Assembly: GCF_900117315.1 (NCBI RefSeq)
Contig: NZ_LT630337.1
Span: forward strand, 2,133,261-2,197,260
Origin: Bacillus massilinigeriensis
GTDB lineage: Bacteria > Bacillota > Bacilli > Bacillales > Cytobacillaceae
Length of the DNA stretch: 64,000 nucleotides
Direction of reading: 5' to 3'
Under the pieces are notes generated by a model. It made no database searches. It worked only from the letters and a program-made list of their open reading frames with translations, and was not told the origin of the DNA. Made by a program: the position numbers and the translations under genes. Positions 7,336-17,599 of the stretch are shown here, piece by piece (position 1 is the first letter of the stretch; each line of letters starts with the position of its first letter).

Positions 7336-8766
7336 TCATGGTCGGTTCATACTTCCTTGAACCGTTTTCTCTTTCAACTCTTCCTGTATTTTTTTAACCA
7401 CCTGCTCTTTATCATCCCGATAGAATAGGTTATACGTGTCAAATGGAATAATTCGGCCATCTGGATGAGCAATATGAACACAAGACTTTTTAACCGAACG
7501 CACATCAAAATTATAGGCATCTAAAAATTGCATAATAATAACACGGAAAACATTTTGATATCCTATTTCTCCTGGTATTGATACTTTTGGAAGACAACAT
7601 AATAAATCCTTTAGAGAGGATGCTGATGAATCAGGCGAATGATTTAACGAAAATAAATTAAAGATCATTTTTTTCATACTTTCATCCTGTTCAAATACAA
7701 TAGTGTTTTTTGCCCCCTCTAATAATAGGTTCGGATCGATTAATCCAGTTAAAGGAGTCACTTCACCGTTTAACTTCAGGGCATAACCCATAGCAAGGCA
7801 ATCAGGATGACATGGCACAGGAATGACATCCTTCGCATTAAATACTCCTGATTGATCAAGAATCATTTGACGTACTTCACTGACAGTCAGGCGGTCGGTT
7901 GAGGGATCATACTCCTCTAATCTTCCCGCTGCTTGGATTGGTTGGAAGGTTACCCCACGAACACATCTTTGCTTTAGACCATATTGAATGATTTCCCCGA
8001 CTTCATGGTCGTTTAATCCTTTTTTTAAAGTCACAACTAGTGTTGTTGAAATATTGAATTCATTTAAATGATCAATCGCTTTTTGGCGAACCTCTCTTAA
8101 GTCCATTCCTCTTAATTCCTCTAGGGCTTCTTTTTCGAAGCTATCGAATTGAAGATAAATTTCAAAGCCTGGTGAGTAGGTCGCTAATTTCTTAACAAAT
8201 TCCTTATCGTTCGCGATTCGCAGTCCATTTGTATTTACCATTATATGCCTTATGGGCTTGGATTTTGCCAAGTCAAGTATGTCAAAAAATTGTGGATGAA
8301 TAGTAGGTTCTCCTCCGCTTATTTGGACAATATCTGCTTGTCTTTCATTTTTTATAATGTTATCAAGCATAAATTCTATCTTTTCCAAACTACGGAAGCT
8401 GCCTTTTTGCGGTGAAGATTCGGCATAGCAAATCGGACAATTTAAATTGCAGCGTTCAGTGATTTCTAATAAGGTGAGACAGCTATGCTGCTCATGATCG
8501 GGACATAAGCCACAATCATAAGGACAGCCGTACTTGATTGGAGTATTCCAGCGATAAGGCATTTCGGCTGGCTTAATAAAGTTCCTGCACCATTTAAAAT
8601 AATCGACATCCGTTGAAATTAATACCTTTTCTCGACCATGCTGCAAACAGTTTTTTACTAGATACACTTTTTCCTGCTCAATAATCACCTTTGCCTCGAC
8701 CTTGCGTAAACAAGTAGAGCAAATGCTATTGGTTAATTCATAAAAGATATATGGGCGGTTAGGCAT
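7336..8766 (-). CDS. Radical SAM enzyme resembling tetraether lipid synthase (Tes)
   Basis: The 476-residue protein has an N-terminal cysteine-rich part (CSTC near residue 17; DCGLCPDHEQHSCL near 80), then the radical SAM cluster motif CNLNCPIC (about 107-114) and the GGEPT SAM-binding segment (about 150). Several later cysteines (PCHPDC near 318; LLCCLP near 388) suggest extra clusters. This arrangement resembles the Tes/MoaA-like branch, whose archaeal members join lipid tails carbon-to-carbon and whose bacterial relatives are linked to membrane-spanning lipids. Its gene overlaps by 8 bp with an Lgt-fold membrane protein, favouring a lipid or lipoprotein substrate. The exact reaction is unknown. 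Confidence 0.75.
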   Translation of the reverse strand: MPNRPYIFYELTNSICSTCLRKVEAKVIIEQEKVYLVKNCLQHGREKVLISTDVDYFKWCRNFIKPAEMPYRWNTPIKYGCPYDCGLCPDHEQHSCLTLLEITERCNLNCPICYAESSPQKGSFRSLEKIEFMLDNIIKNERQADIVQISGGEPTIHPQFFDILDLAKSKPIRHIMVNTNGLRIANDKEFVKKLATYSPGFEIYLQFDSFEKEALEELRGMDLREVRQKAIDHLNEFNISTTLVVTLKKGLNDHEVGEIIQYGLKQRCVRGVTFQPIQAAGRLEEYDPSTDRLTVSEVRQMILDQSGVFNAKDVIPVPCHPDCLAMGYALKLNGEVTPLTGLIDPNLLLEGAKNTIVFEQDESMKKMIFNLFSLNHSPDSSASSLKDLLCCLPKVSIPGEIGYQNVFRVIIMQFLDAYNFDVRSVKKSCVHIAHPDGRIIPFDTYNLFYRDDKEQVVKKIQEELKEKTVQGSMNRP

Positions 8767-9505
8767 GCAACTCTCTCCTTTTATGTAATTGATGTTTTCT
8801 TCTAATAAGCCAGATATAATACAAAATTCCTAGCAAACTAGCAATTTGGATATTGTTAAGCTGTAGATAGGGATGTGGTGTTGGTTTGATAAAATCTATC
8901 ATCAAACGAAAACAAAGATAGCTAAGCATAAATAATTGAAAAAGAAGACCTTCCCACCCAATTCCTTCCTTTTTCAAGCGTGTTAATGCAAGGATCAAAA
9001 TTAGTAAAAATATGAATTCATACAACTGAGTCGGATGTCTTCTTACCCCATCACCGAAGTCAATTCCTGTAATCCAATTCGTAGACATTCCATAGGTGTG
9101 GTCATCCAAACCAGTTAAAAAGCAACCAATTCTACCAATCATCATTCCTACTGTCAGTGGTAGAACAAAGTCATCTCCAGTTGAACGTGTCCAACCAATT
9201 ATTTTTTTAGATAACTCCACACCGATTAATCCTCCTAGTAGACCGCCTACAATCGTCTTCCCTTCCATTAGGTAAACGAGGTTATTCCAATTTTCCAGCG
9301 TTACAATCGGGTCTTCAAACCAATATAGAACCTTTGAGCCAATTGCAGCCCCAAGTGTCGCACCAACCACTACCCAAAGGGCCTTATCCATTGGGATACG
9401 CTCTTTGCTTCTAGTATATAAATACACTCGGAACCCGATAAAATAAGCTAATGCTTCGAATAAAAAATGAGGATGAATCCCAAATATATAGAAAGGAAAT
9501 GTCAA
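8759..9505 (-). CDS. Divergent Lgt-fold membrane protein (prolipoprotein diacylglyceryl transferase family)
   Basis: The 248-residue protein has about seven membrane segments and Lgt landmarks: GGLLGGLIG, GRIGCF, HPTQLYE and LCFRLMIDF. Compared by eye with Escherichia coli Lgt, the essential His103 position (FHGG) reads IVGG, the Asn of GRxGNF is Cys, and the Glu of NGE is not evident, while the HPxQLYE motif and the late Arg remain. Canonical lipoprotein transfer is therefore doubtful; it may handle phosphatidylglycerol in another reaction. The start is TTG at 9505 with AGGAGAGAGGG upstream. Overlaps the radical SAM gene, so both are made together. Confidence 0.75.
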   Translation of the reverse strand: MTFPFYIFGIHPHFLFEALAYFIGFRVYLYTRSKERIPMDKALWVVVGATLGAAIGSKVLYWFEDPIVTLENWNNLVYLMEGKTIVGGLLGGLIGVELSKKIIGWTRSTGDDFVLPLTVGMMIGRIGCFLTGLDDHTYGMSTNWITGIDFGDGVRRHPTQLYEFIFLLILILALTRLKKEGIGWEGLLFQLFMLSYLCFRLMIDFIKPTPHPYLQLNNIQIASLLGILYYIWLIRRKHQLHKRRELHA

Positions 9506-9696
9506 TGCCCTCTCTCCTTACTAACTATATTAAACTAGTATGATAATTATATATTATCAGAATAATGGAAACAAAGTCTCTTTTTTTCCAAAACTCCCCC
9601 TCATTGGAATAAATTTCCCATACTTATTAAGAAATGAAATGTTATTAACCTTGATGTACAATATAGTCAACATTACGCACTAGGAGGTTAATCAAA

Positions 9697-10446
9697 ATGA
9701 ATTTTCGAGAAGAGGTTGTCATTGTTACTGGTGGAGCAAATGGAATTGGTGCAGGAATCGCTCATACCTATGCAAAAAATGGAGCCATCGTTGTAATTGC
9801 AGATATTGATGAGACAGCGGGAAATCGAATCTCTTCTGATATTATCAAAGACGGGGGTCATTCCCTCTTTATTAACACAGACGTTCGCTCAGAAAAGGAA
9901 ATCATTCATTTAATGAAAACGACGAAGGATACATTTGGAAAAATGAATATTCTAATTAACAATGCAGGAAAAGGAATGTTTAAATCCATTTTTGAATTAA
10001 CCATTGAGGAATGGGATGACACCATCCAAACGAATTTGAGAAGTGTCTTTTTAGCTTCAAGGGCTGCCGCTATTCTTATGAAAGAAAATAAAAGTGGGGG
10101 CTCAATCGTAAATATCGCCTCTACTCGTGCAATTATGTCTGAGCCAAATTCAGAAGCATATGCCGCAACAAAGGGTGGAATTCTAGCCTTAACACATGCA
10201 CTTGCTGCATCCTTAAGTCCTTATCATATTACAGTAAATGCCATCTCCCCAGGATGGATTGAAACTGGTGATTACGACCAATTAAAACCAAGCGATCATG
10301 AACAGCATTTTTCAAAACGTGTAGGAAGACCAGATGATATAGCAAAGGCTTGCTTGTATTTAACCGGAAAGGAAAATGATTTTGTGACTGGTATTAATTT
10401 AGTAGTGGACGGCGGAATGACACGAAAGATGATTTATGAAGAGTAA
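9697..10446 (+). CDS. SDR family oxidoreductase
   Basis: The 249-residue classical short-chain dehydrogenase has the TGGANGIG nucleotide-binding motif (residues 11-18), NNAGKG near 88, catalytic Ser (NIAST) near 142 and YAATK near 155, then SPGWIETG. The acidic residue after the second strand (ADIDE, about 37) points to NAD rather than NADP. Substrate unknown; glucose 1-dehydrogenase and 3-oxoacyl reductase relatives look alike at this level. Start ATG follows AGGAGG. Convergent with the glycogen operon and separated from it by a strong shared terminator. Confidence 0.85.
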   Translation: MNFREEVVIVTGGANGIGAGIAHTYAKNGAIVVIADIDETAGNRISSDIIKDGGHSLFINTDVRSEKEIIHLMKTTKDTFGKMNILINNAGKGMFKSIFELTIEEWDDTIQTNLRSVFLASRAAAILMKENKSGGSIVNIASTRAIMSEPNSEAYAATKGGILALTHALAASLSPYHITVNAISPGWIETGDYDQLKPSDHEQHFSKRVGRPDDIAKACLYLTGKENDFVTGINLVVDGGMTRKMIYEE

Positions 10447-10472
10447 AACAAACCGATATTATTCAAAAGAAC

Positions 10473-10520
10473 AATAATCCGAGAACTATTATGATTTAGT
10501 GCCGTGTTTCTCGGATTATT
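10473..10520. terminator. Bidirectional terminator between the SDR gene and glgA
   Basis: A 13-bp perfect stem, AATAATCCGAGAA (10473-10485) and TTCTCGGATTATT (10508-10520), spans a 22-nt loop between convergent genes. The stem ends supply T-rich tails in both directions. Confidence 0.75.
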
Positions 10521-10528
10521 TCTACAAA

Positions 10529-11953
10529 CTATGCTAATTCCTCATACAATTTTTTATATTCCTTTGATGAGGCTTCCCAACTATAATCAATCTTCATCGC
10601 TCTTTCCGATAATTCCTTCCATTTCTTAGGTTGAAAACGGAAAAACCAGAGGGCACGTTCTATGGTATAGAGCATGTCATGTGCATTGTATTTTGTGAAG
10701 CTAAAACCATTCCCTTCATCAAAAAATTCATTATAAGGAAGAACCGTATCCTTAAGACCCCCTGTTTCTCTTACAAGTGGGATCGTTCCATACCTAAAGG
10801 CTAACAATTGCCCGATTCCACATGGCTCAAATTGAGAGGGCATGAGAAAAATATCAGAGCCTGCATAGATTTTATGAGCAAGATCCTCATCAAAAAAGAT
10901 ATTTGCTGATACTTGATTTGGAAATCTTTGCTGCAAATCCCGGAATGCATTCTCATATATCTCTTCTCCAGTTCCAAGCAGAACCACCTGACAGTTTTGT
11001 TGCATAATTTCCTCAAAAACATGTAATACGAGATCAATCCCCTTTTGTTCCACTAACCTTGTAACCATCGAAATCATTGGAATACCTTCATCTACTGGAA
11101 GTCCCAATTGCTCCTGAAGCAGCCTCTTATTCTCCACTTTCCCTGCAAAATCATCATATTCCAAATAAATAGCGGGATCATTTTTGGGATTATAAGCTTC
11201 AATGTCAATCCCATTCACTATCCCAAGTAAATTTCCTTCCCTTTTTCTAAGAAACCCATCAAGATTTTCGCCATAATAAGGGGTTTGAATTTCCTGAGCA
11301 TAGGTAGGACTAACAGTCGTTATATAATTGGCAAACGCAAGACCTGCTTTTAAATAGCTTACATTCCCATGAAACTCTAGCCCATCAATATGAAAATATA
11401 ATTCACTTAAATCGAGTAGCTCTGCTAACACAGACTTCGGATAAACTCCTTGATAGCGTAAGTTATGAATAGTAAAAACCGTTTTAATATTTTGGTATAA
11501 TGGATGGAATATATAATGGGCCTTCAAAAGTACAGGAATAGGTCCTGTCTGCCAATCGTGACAATGAATGATATCTGTTTTTGCCTCTAAATGAGGAATT
11601 GCTTCAAGCACAGCCCTTGAAAAATAAGCAAATCTCTCTCCATCATCAAAATAGCCATAGCTGCCATGCCGTTTAAAATAGTATTCATTGTCAAGAAAGT
11701 AAATTGATACACCTTCGTGCGTCATTTTTTCGATACCACAATATTGCATGCGCCATCCTACAGGTACTTCAATAATTTTTATTAATTCCAATTGATTTTT
11801 GTATCGATCATCAAGATCTCCGTATTTCGGTAAAATAACTGTGACATTTACTCCTATACTCTGCAAAGCCTTGGGTAAAGCACCAATGACATCCCCTAGA
11901 CCTCCAGTTTTAAAAAATGGGGCACATTCCGATGCGGCAAATAATACGTTCAT
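10529..11953 (-). CDS. glgA: Glycogen synthase
   Basis: ADP-glucose-dependent glucan chain elongation. The 474-residue GT5 protein has the N-terminal KTGGLGD motif (residues 16-22) that binds ADP-glucose, HCHDWQTG near 126, and the C-terminal PSQFEPCGIGQL stretch with the catalytic Glu near 376. Length is normal for the Bacillus enzyme (about 484). It is the last gene of the glgB-glgC-glgD-glgA unit, 14 bp after glgD. In Bacillus subtilis the operon continues with glgP, but here a terminator and a convergent gene follow directly. Confidence 0.95.
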   Translation of the reverse strand: MNVLFAASECAPFFKTGGLGDVIGALPKALQSIGVNVTVILPKYGDLDDRYKNQLELIKIIEVPVGWRMQYCGIEKMTHEGVSIYFLDNEYYFKRHGSYGYFDDGERFAYFSRAVLEAIPHLEAKTDIIHCHDWQTGPIPVLLKAHYIFHPLYQNIKTVFTIHNLRYQGVYPKSVLAELLDLSELYFHIDGLEFHGNVSYLKAGLAFANYITTVSPTYAQEIQTPYYGENLDGFLRKREGNLLGIVNGIDIEAYNPKNDPAIYLEYDDFAGKVENKRLLQEQLGLPVDEGIPMISMVTRLVEQKGIDLVLHVFEEIMQQNCQVVLLGTGEEIYENAFRDLQQRFPNQVSANIFFDEDLAHKIYAGSDIFLMPSQFEPCGIGQLLAFRYGTIPLVRETGGLKDTVLPYNEFFDEGNGFSFTKYNAHDMLYTIERALWFFRFQPKKWKELSERAMKIDYSWEASSKEYKKLYEELA

Positions 11954-11967
11954 AAATAGTTCCTCCG

Positions 11968-13074
11968 CTAAATAATTTCCGCTTTTTTAATGACATGTGG
12001 AAATAGTTCTCCTATTATTACTTGGTTAGTTGAAATCTTGACTTGTTTATCTGTAATCATATTCTCAAGATATGTGCCTTCTTCTATCTCACTTTTTTGC
12101 ATAATAATACAGTTCTTTACTACGGAACCTTTATGTATTTTTACACCTCGGAATAAAATACTATTTTCCACCCTTCCTTCTATATCACACCCATTTGCAA
12201 TTAACGAATTGGATACATCTGAAAATGCAGAGTACTTCACAGGTGGTTCATGTTTAATTTTTGTATAAATATCCCATGTGTCATAAAAGAACTCTTTTAT
12301 TAAAACAGGATTAAGAAAGTCCATATTGCTTTGGAAGAAGCTAGTAATAGAATGGATAAAAGGCATATAACCGGTAAAACGATAGCTATTTACCTTTAAG
12401 TGACCTAAGTTCGCCTTAATTCCGTCCTTTATGAAATCATATTCACCATTTTCATAGCATTTGTTAATAATTTCTATCAATAAATCCTTATTAAAAACAA
12501 ATGTCTCCAAGCAAACTGGGTCTCCTTTTTCCGGAGACGTATAAAGTTCAATATTGGTTACCCTTGCATTTTCATTAATTGAGCATTTATGATAGATCGG
12601 TTTTTCAACTGGTTCACCATCAAATTCTTTATAAATAACCGTGATATCGGCTCCACTTTCTCTATGTCTCCGAATCACATCATTGAAATCAATTTTATTT
12701 ACATGATGTCCAGGAGAGATGATGACCGTATCTTCAGGAGAACGAAGGAAAAATTCAATATGATCCTTGAACTGTTGTAAATCCCCTTTAATATTCTCAT
12801 CAGGATGTACAGGTGGAAGGATAAACAATCCGCCATTTCGCCTATCTAGGTCCCATTCCTTTCCAGTACCTAAATGATCCATAATAGACCGATATTTATC
12901 CTTTGTGAGAATGGCTACCTTCTTAATATTCGCATTGAGAAAATTTGACATGGTAAAATCAATGAGCCGATATCTACCACCAAAGGGAACTGCTGCAAAA
13001 CAGCGGTTGGCTGTTAATTCTTTTAAATATTGTTTCTCATTTACTAGATTAATCACACCAATTACCTTATCCAA
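11968..13074 (-). CDS. glgD: Glucose-1-phosphate adenylyltransferase regulatory subunit GlgD
   Basis: A 368-residue nucleotidyltransferase-fold protein with C-terminal left-handed beta-helix hexapeptides. It retains VPFGGRYRLIDFTMSN but lacks the GGxGxRL pyrophosphorylase loop found in the neighbouring GlgC, as expected for GlgD, which boosts GlgC as a hetero-oligomer partner. The TTG at 13074 is the best start: AGGGG lies eight bases upstream and the product then begins MDKVIGVINL, like other GlgD proteins. In-frame GTG/ATG codons at 13083/13080 sit too close to the ribosome site. Confidence 0.9.
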   Translation of the reverse strand: MDKVIGVINLVNEKQYLKELTANRCFAAVPFGGRYRLIDFTMSNFLNANIKKVAILTKDKYRSIMDHLGTGKEWDLDRRNGGLFILPPVHPDENIKGDLQQFKDHIEFFLRSPEDTVIISPGHHVNKIDFNDVIRRHRESGADITVIYKEFDGEPVEKPIYHKCSINENARVTNIELYTSPEKGDPVCLETFVFNKDLLIEIINKCYENGEYDFIKDGIKANLGHLKVNSYRFTGYMPFIHSITSFFQSNMDFLNPVLIKEFFYDTWDIYTKIKHEPPVKYSAFSDVSNSLIANGCDIEGRVENSILFRGVKIHKGSVVKNCIIMQKSEIEEGTYLENMITDKQVKISTNQVIIGELFPHVIKKAEII

Positions 13075-13129
13075 AAACATCACCCCTGTATTAAGTCACT
13101 ACTCACAATGATATATTTACATCCCATGA

Positions 13130-14275
13130 TTATTTCGTTGGTAAAACATGATAGGTTTCACCTACTAATGTAATTTTTTCAGTAGGTGATGATGAACCGA
13201 TGACGGTTCCATCGACAATACATATGTCGCTCGCAATAATCGCATTATGAATTTTTACATTACGTCCAATTTTGACATTAGGCATAATAACAGAATCTTT
13301 AATAGTCGAATTTTTGCCCACTTGGACATTAAACGACAACACAGAATGGTCTATGTAGCCATTAATAATACTTCCTTCATTGATAAGAGATTGAGTGACT
13401 CTTGCACTGGGTGAAATATATTGTGGCGGGTGATTTGCACAACCCGTGTAAAATGGCCAATGTGGATCATAAAGGTCGAATCCAGGAACTTCCTCTAACA
13501 GATCCATATGAGCCTCCCAAAAGCTTTCAATGGTACCAACATCCTTCCAATAACCTTCAAACCGATAGGCATAAAGCTGGTTGCCATCCGCTAAAATCTT
13601 AGGGATAATATCCTTTCCAAAATCATTTGTTGAAAAAATTGATTTCTCATCTTCGATTAAATACTTTTTCAGTAGCCTCCAGTTAAATAAATAGACACCC
13701 ATCGATGCTAAGTTACTCATCGGATTGGCAGGTTTTTCTTCAAATTTCACAATTTTTCCATCTGGATGGGTATTCATTATTCCGAAACGATTAGCTTCTG
13801 CCCATGGAACCTCGATGACGGCAATAGTGGCGGATGCCCCTTTTTCGAGATGATATTTTAGCATCTTACTGTAATCCATTTTGTAAATATGATCCCCCGA
13901 TAAAATAAGGACAAATTCCGGATTATACTGATCAATATATTGGATGTTCTGATAAACGGCATTGGCCGTCCCCTTATACCACTCACCACCATCCTTACCT
14001 TGATATGGAGGAAGAACGGACACACCTCCACCATTTCGATCTAGATCCCAGGGGCGTCCATTTCCAACATAGTTATTTAAGACTAGAGGCTGGTATTGAG
14101 TTAGTACCCCTACAGTATCAATCCCTGAATGTGTGCAATTACTTAAAGGGAAATCGATAATTCGGTATTTACCTCCAAATGGGACAGCTGGCTTCGCAAG
14201 ATCAGAAGTAAGTTCGCCAAGCCTTGATCCCTGCCCCCCTGCTAACAACATTGCAATCCATTTTTTAGATCTCAT
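13130..14275 (-). CDS. glgC: Glucose-1-phosphate adenylyltransferase
   Basis: Makes ADP-glucose from ATP and glucose 1-phosphate, the committed step of glycogen synthesis. The 381-residue enzyme has [11 protein letters not shown] (residues 13-23) with the catalytic Arg, [20 protein letters not shown], the [11 protein letters not shown] metal/substrate segment near 125-135 and FEEKP near 188, followed by hexapeptide repeats. Its ATG lies inside the end of glgB (11-bp overlap), so the two are coupled. Confidence 0.95.
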   Translation of the reverse strand: MRSKKWIAMLLAGGQGSRLGELTSDLAKPAVPFGGKYRIIDFPLSNCTHSGIDTVGVLTQYQPLVLNNYVGNGRPWDLDRNGGGVSVLPPYQGKDGGEWYKGTANAVYQNIQYIDQYNPEFVLILSGDHIYKMDYSKMLKYHLEKGASATIAVIEVPWAEANRFGIMNTHPDGKIVKFEEKPANPMSNLASMGVYLFNWRLLKKYLIEDEKSIFSTNDFGKDIIPKILADGNQLYAYRFEGYWKDVGTIESFWEAHMDLLEEVPGFDLYDPHWPFYTGCANHPPQYISPSARVTQSLINEGSIINGYIDHSVLSFNVQVGKNSTIKDSVIMPNVKIGRNVKIHNAIIASDICIVDGTVIGSSSPTEKITLVGETYHVLPTK

Positions 14276-16214
14276 TTTGCATGACTCTCCCTTGACGCAT
14301 TTTTGTTCGTTTCATGAAAACAGCCATACCAAGTGGCGGTACCGTGATTTTCATACTATAAGGCTGATTATGCCATGGTTGTTTCTCTACTGAGATTGGT
14401 TTTTCATTGATTTGACCAGAACCGCCATATATTTGCTCGTCACTGTTCAAAACTTCTATATACTGACCAAATGAGGGAACACCAATCCTGTAATCCTTAT
14501 ACACTTCTGTAGAGAAGTTGCAGACAACTATACAATAATCTCCCTTTCGTTTACCGTGTCTTATAAAAGTAATCACACTTTGTTCATGGTTATCGGCATC
14601 AATCCACTCGAATCCAGCCTGTTCATGATCCAGTCTCCATAGACAAGAGGTATTTCTATAAAACTGTTGAATCACTTTTATATAAGTATGCAGCTTAGAA
14701 TGAGATTCGAACTTAAGTAATTGCCAATCCAGCTCTTTTAGTTCCTTCCATTCGTCAAATTGACCGAATTCTGTACCCATAAAGAGTAATTTTTTTCCAG
14801 GATGGGTTAAGAAATAGCCATATAGAAGTCGTAAATTCGCGAATTTTTGCCAATAATCACCCGACATTTTATTTAAAAGAGATTTCTTTCCATGGACAAA
14901 ATCATCATGGGAAAATGCAAGTACGAAATTTTCTGAAAATGCATAGAAGAATGAAAAGGTCAGTAGATGGTGATGATAACGTCTTTCTTTTGAAGGTAAT
15001 CTCATATATTTCAATAAGTCATTGACCCAACCCATATTCCATTTATAATTGAAACCTAAACCCCCAATGGTTGTCGGAGAACTGACTAATGGATAATCGG
15101 TTGCCTCTTCTGCAATCATTAACACACCAGGGTACTTTCCAAAAATGGCAATATTCAGCTTTTTGAGGAAATCAATGGCTTCTAAATTTTCTTCACCACC
15201 ATATTGATTTTTAAGCGGTATCTCTTGAGGATTATCATGATTCAGGAAAATCATGGAGGAAACGGCGTCTACACGAAATCCATCAACATGATACACATCC
15301 ATCCAAAACATAAGATTGGAAATTAGAAAGCTATGAATCTCAGGCTTAGAAAAATCAAAGCTATATGTACCCCAAAGTGGCCGATCGGCTCTTTGTGTGT
15401 CCTGTGGTTCATAAAGAGGCGTGCCATCGAATCTTCCCAGTCCATGTTCATCACGACAGAAATGGGCAGGTACCCAATCAAGAATGACACCAATTTCTCT
15501 TTGATGACATTTGTCAACAAAATACATGAAATCTTCCGGTGTTCCGTATCTACTTGTTATGGAATAAAAACCAGTTATTTGATAGCCCCATGATAAATCA
15601 AATGGATGTTCCATTACGGGCATCAATTCAATATGTGTGAAGCCGAGGTCTTTGACATAATCTATTAATTCATCAGCAATCTCTCGATAGGTATAAAATG
15701 AACCATCCTCCCTTCTCCTCCATGAACCGGCATGAACTTCATAAATTAGCATTGGCTGGTTGTATGAATGTACCTTTTCCCTTTTAGTTAGCCACTTCTT
15801 ATCATTCCATTCATAGCAACCCAATCGCTTCACAATGGATGCTGTATTTGGTCTAACTTCCGAATAAAATGCATAAGGATCTGACTTTAACTTTTTCTCC
15901 CCATTAACCGTTTCTATTTCATATTTGTATAGATCTCCATCATTTAAACCAGGAATAAAAATGACCCATACCCCTGAATCTCTTATTCGTTCCATCAGAT
16001 GACAACCACCACACCATTGGTTAAAATCCCCGACCACCGAAACCTTTTTCGCATGTGGCGCCCATACAGAAAACCTAACTCCCTCAATCCCGTCCTTTGT
16101 CGTGAAATGAGCTCCTAGCATTTTATAGCTTTCAAAGAGAGTTCCTTCATGAAACAAATATAATTCATAATCACTTGGCGAAAGTTCCGTATTTTTTAGC
16201 GCCATGGAATTCAC
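14265..16214 (-). CDS. glgB: 1,4-alpha-glucan branching enzyme
   Basis: Introduces alpha-1,6 branches into glycogen. The 649-residue protein has an N-terminal CBM48 module ([20 protein letters not shown]), then a GH13 barrel with [12 protein letters not shown] (nucleophile Asp), [10 protein letters not shown] (acid/base Glu) and [10 protein letters not shown] (third acid), then an all-beta C-terminal domain. It is about 20 residues longer than the Bacillus subtilis enzyme. Start is GTG at 16214, seven bases after AAAGGAGG. First gene of the operon. Confidence 0.95.
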   Translation of the reverse strand: MNSMALKNTELSPSDYELYLFHEGTLFESYKMLGAHFTTKDGIEGVRFSVWAPHAKKVSVVGDFNQWCGGCHLMERIRDSGVWVIFIPGLNDGDLYKYEIETVNGEKKLKSDPYAFYSEVRPNTASIVKRLGCYEWNDKKWLTKREKVHSYNQPMLIYEVHAGSWRRREDGSFYTYREIADELIDYVKDLGFTHIELMPVMEHPFDLSWGYQITGFYSITSRYGTPEDFMYFVDKCHQREIGVILDWVPAHFCRDEHGLGRFDGTPLYEPQDTQRADRPLWGTYSFDFSKPEIHSFLISNLMFWMDVYHVDGFRVDAVSSMIFLNHDNPQEIPLKNQYGGEENLEAIDFLKKLNIAIFGKYPGVLMIAEEATDYPLVSSPTTIGGLGFNYKWNMGWVNDLLKYMRLPSKERRYHHHLLTFSFFYAFSENFVLAFSHDDFVHGKKSLLNKMSGDYWQKFANLRLLYGYFLTHPGKKLLFMGTEFGQFDEWKELKELDWQLLKFESHSKLHTYIKVIQQFYRNTSCLWRLDHEQAGFEWIDADNHEQSVITFIRHGKRKGDYCIVVCNFSTEVYKDYRIGVPSFGQYIEVLNSDEQIYGGSGQINEKPISVEKQPWHNQPYSMKITVPPLGMAVFMKRTKMRQGRVMQNEI

Positions 16215-16518
16215 AACAAGACCTCCTTTAATTAACAGTAATTCCTTATTCCGTAAAATTTGTTATTATTCTTTTATTCGTTAATCATAAACGAAATCCT
16301 TTGAAGAAAAATGTCTTATTTTGTCCTTTAATTAAAAAAATTATTATCTATGACAAGCATTTTTTTACACCGAAATTGAATCCGCTTTCATATCCGTAAG
16401 CTAAAAGAACCATTATTTTAATATTCGCTTGGTTAATCATTATATTAATATAATCCTATTTTTTCCAATATTTGATTTTTCAATGGCCTTCTCCCATTGC
16501 TTTAGATCTTTTCACAAT
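16215..16518. other. glgB leader region
   Basis: About 300 bp without a gene. It is very AT-rich. A degenerate CcpA-like site, TGAATCCGCTTTCA at 16378-16391 (minus strand TGAAAGCGGATTCA), differs from the cre consensus at two positions. The glgB promoter could not be placed with confidence; no sigma-E-type promoter was identified either. Confidence 0.3.
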
Positions 16519-16547
16519 AAAAAAACGAGACATTCAGATGGTCTCGT
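16519..16547 (-). terminator. Terminator after the GH15-type gene
   Basis: ACGAGAC (16525-16531) pairs with GTCTCGT (16541-16547), followed on the minus strand by seven T. It separates the GH15-type gene from the glg operon although both run the same way. Confidence 0.85.
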
Positions 16548-16568
16548 TCAGTCAACATTTATTCTGCT

Positions 16569-17573
16569 TTAGCTAATAATATGTTCTTCCATCCTTTTAA
16601 TAAAGATATAAGAGAGGGAAACGGACCATGCAAGTGGAGTATTTCCATTAGGAATATTGGATCCACCAACATATAATTCGGGAACCTCCCAGTTATCAGG
16701 TATAATCCTTTTTGTTTTCTCAATATATTCCTTCGCTTTTTTGTAATTACCAAGCTCTAAATAACATAGACCTAGCCAAGGAAAGCCAAAGCACCACTCA
16801 GCCTCGCTTCCATTATTATAATACTGGTCGTTCACATAGCGAATAACTCCATGCCTTCGTTCTAATTTTGTCGAAACATTTTCAAGGATCTTTAATGCCA
16901 TTTCGCGCTCGACAATACAATAAGGAAAAATAAGAGAAAGTAAAGCCAAGTCTGTTTCCTTTGATTCACTCTCTCTTGGAAGAAGCTTTCGTAATGCTTC
17001 CTCTCCTTTTTTAATCATTTCTTCATCCACATGAACGAGTAGCTTCACAGCATGTAAACCAGCAACACAAGCACCAATACTTGATGCATGAACCTCCATG
17101 TTTTCTTCCCACATGCCATTGTCGCTAGCTTGCCAATATTCAAGACAATATAAATAATCTACAAGCTTTTGAACAATTTCTAAATCCTTTCCATCACGAA
17201 TGACTCTTTGACCTAAACGCCAACCTTCCCCAACTCCCCATAAAAATGCGCCTATGGCATCATTCTGGGCGTGTCCCCATTCAGCATTAATCTCCTTCAA
17301 ATCAGTTGAGTAGCGTGAATGAATATATTCATATAAATATACAGGACGCTTTTCTCGATGTATATCAATTTTCCATTCATATGACCTAAACATATCAAAC
17401 AATGCATGAAATGCTTTTTCATAACGTTCATTTGGCACTTGAATAAATGGAAGTACGGTATATACGACATCTCGAATCCAGACGTATCGGTAATCCTGTG
17501 AAAGACTTGCTGTATAGGCACCATTTGGCAACCGCATGCGGTCAATGACTTCAATGGCTTCATTTGTATGCAT
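16569..17573 (-). CDS. GH15-type (glucoamylase-like) glycoside hydrolase
   Basis: A 334-residue cytosolic (alpha/alpha)6-barrel protein. Visible are RLPNGAYTASLSQDYRYVWIRD (family 15 substrate-binding Arg-Asp pair, split here as RYVWIRD near residue 33), a central acidic segment WEENMEVHASSIG near 155 and EAWCFG-like EAEWCFGFPWLGL near 270. Family members hydrolyse alpha-linked glucose oligomers; it is shorter than typical glucoamylases. Its place beside glgBCDA and a near-perfect CcpA site suggest a role in storage glucan breakdown under carbon limitation, which is inference. Start ATG at 17573 has GGGGTG seven bases upstream; the ATG at 17588 has none. Confidence 0.7.
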   Translation of the reverse strand: MHTNEAIEVIDRMRLPNGAYTASLSQDYRYVWIRDVVYTVLPFIQVPNERYEKAFHALFDMFRSYEWKIDIHREKRPVYLYEYIHSRYSTDLKEINAEWGHAQNDAIGAFLWGVGEGWRLGQRVIRDGKDLEIVQKLVDYLYCLEYWQASDNGMWEENMEVHASSIGACVAGLHAVKLLVHVDEEMIKKGEEALRKLLPRESESKETDLALLSLIFPYCIVEREMALKILENVSTKLERRHGVIRYVNDQYYNNGSEAEWCFGFPWLGLCYLELGNYKKAKEYIEKTKRIIPDNWEVPELYVGGSNIPNGNTPLAWSVSLSYIFIKRMEEHIIS

Positions 17574-17599
17574 ATCTTTACACCCCATAACTTTTATCG

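Noticed and set aside
16378..16391. cre site upstream of glgB
   Set aside because: Two mismatches to the core consensus; kept only as a note, not as a regulatory call.
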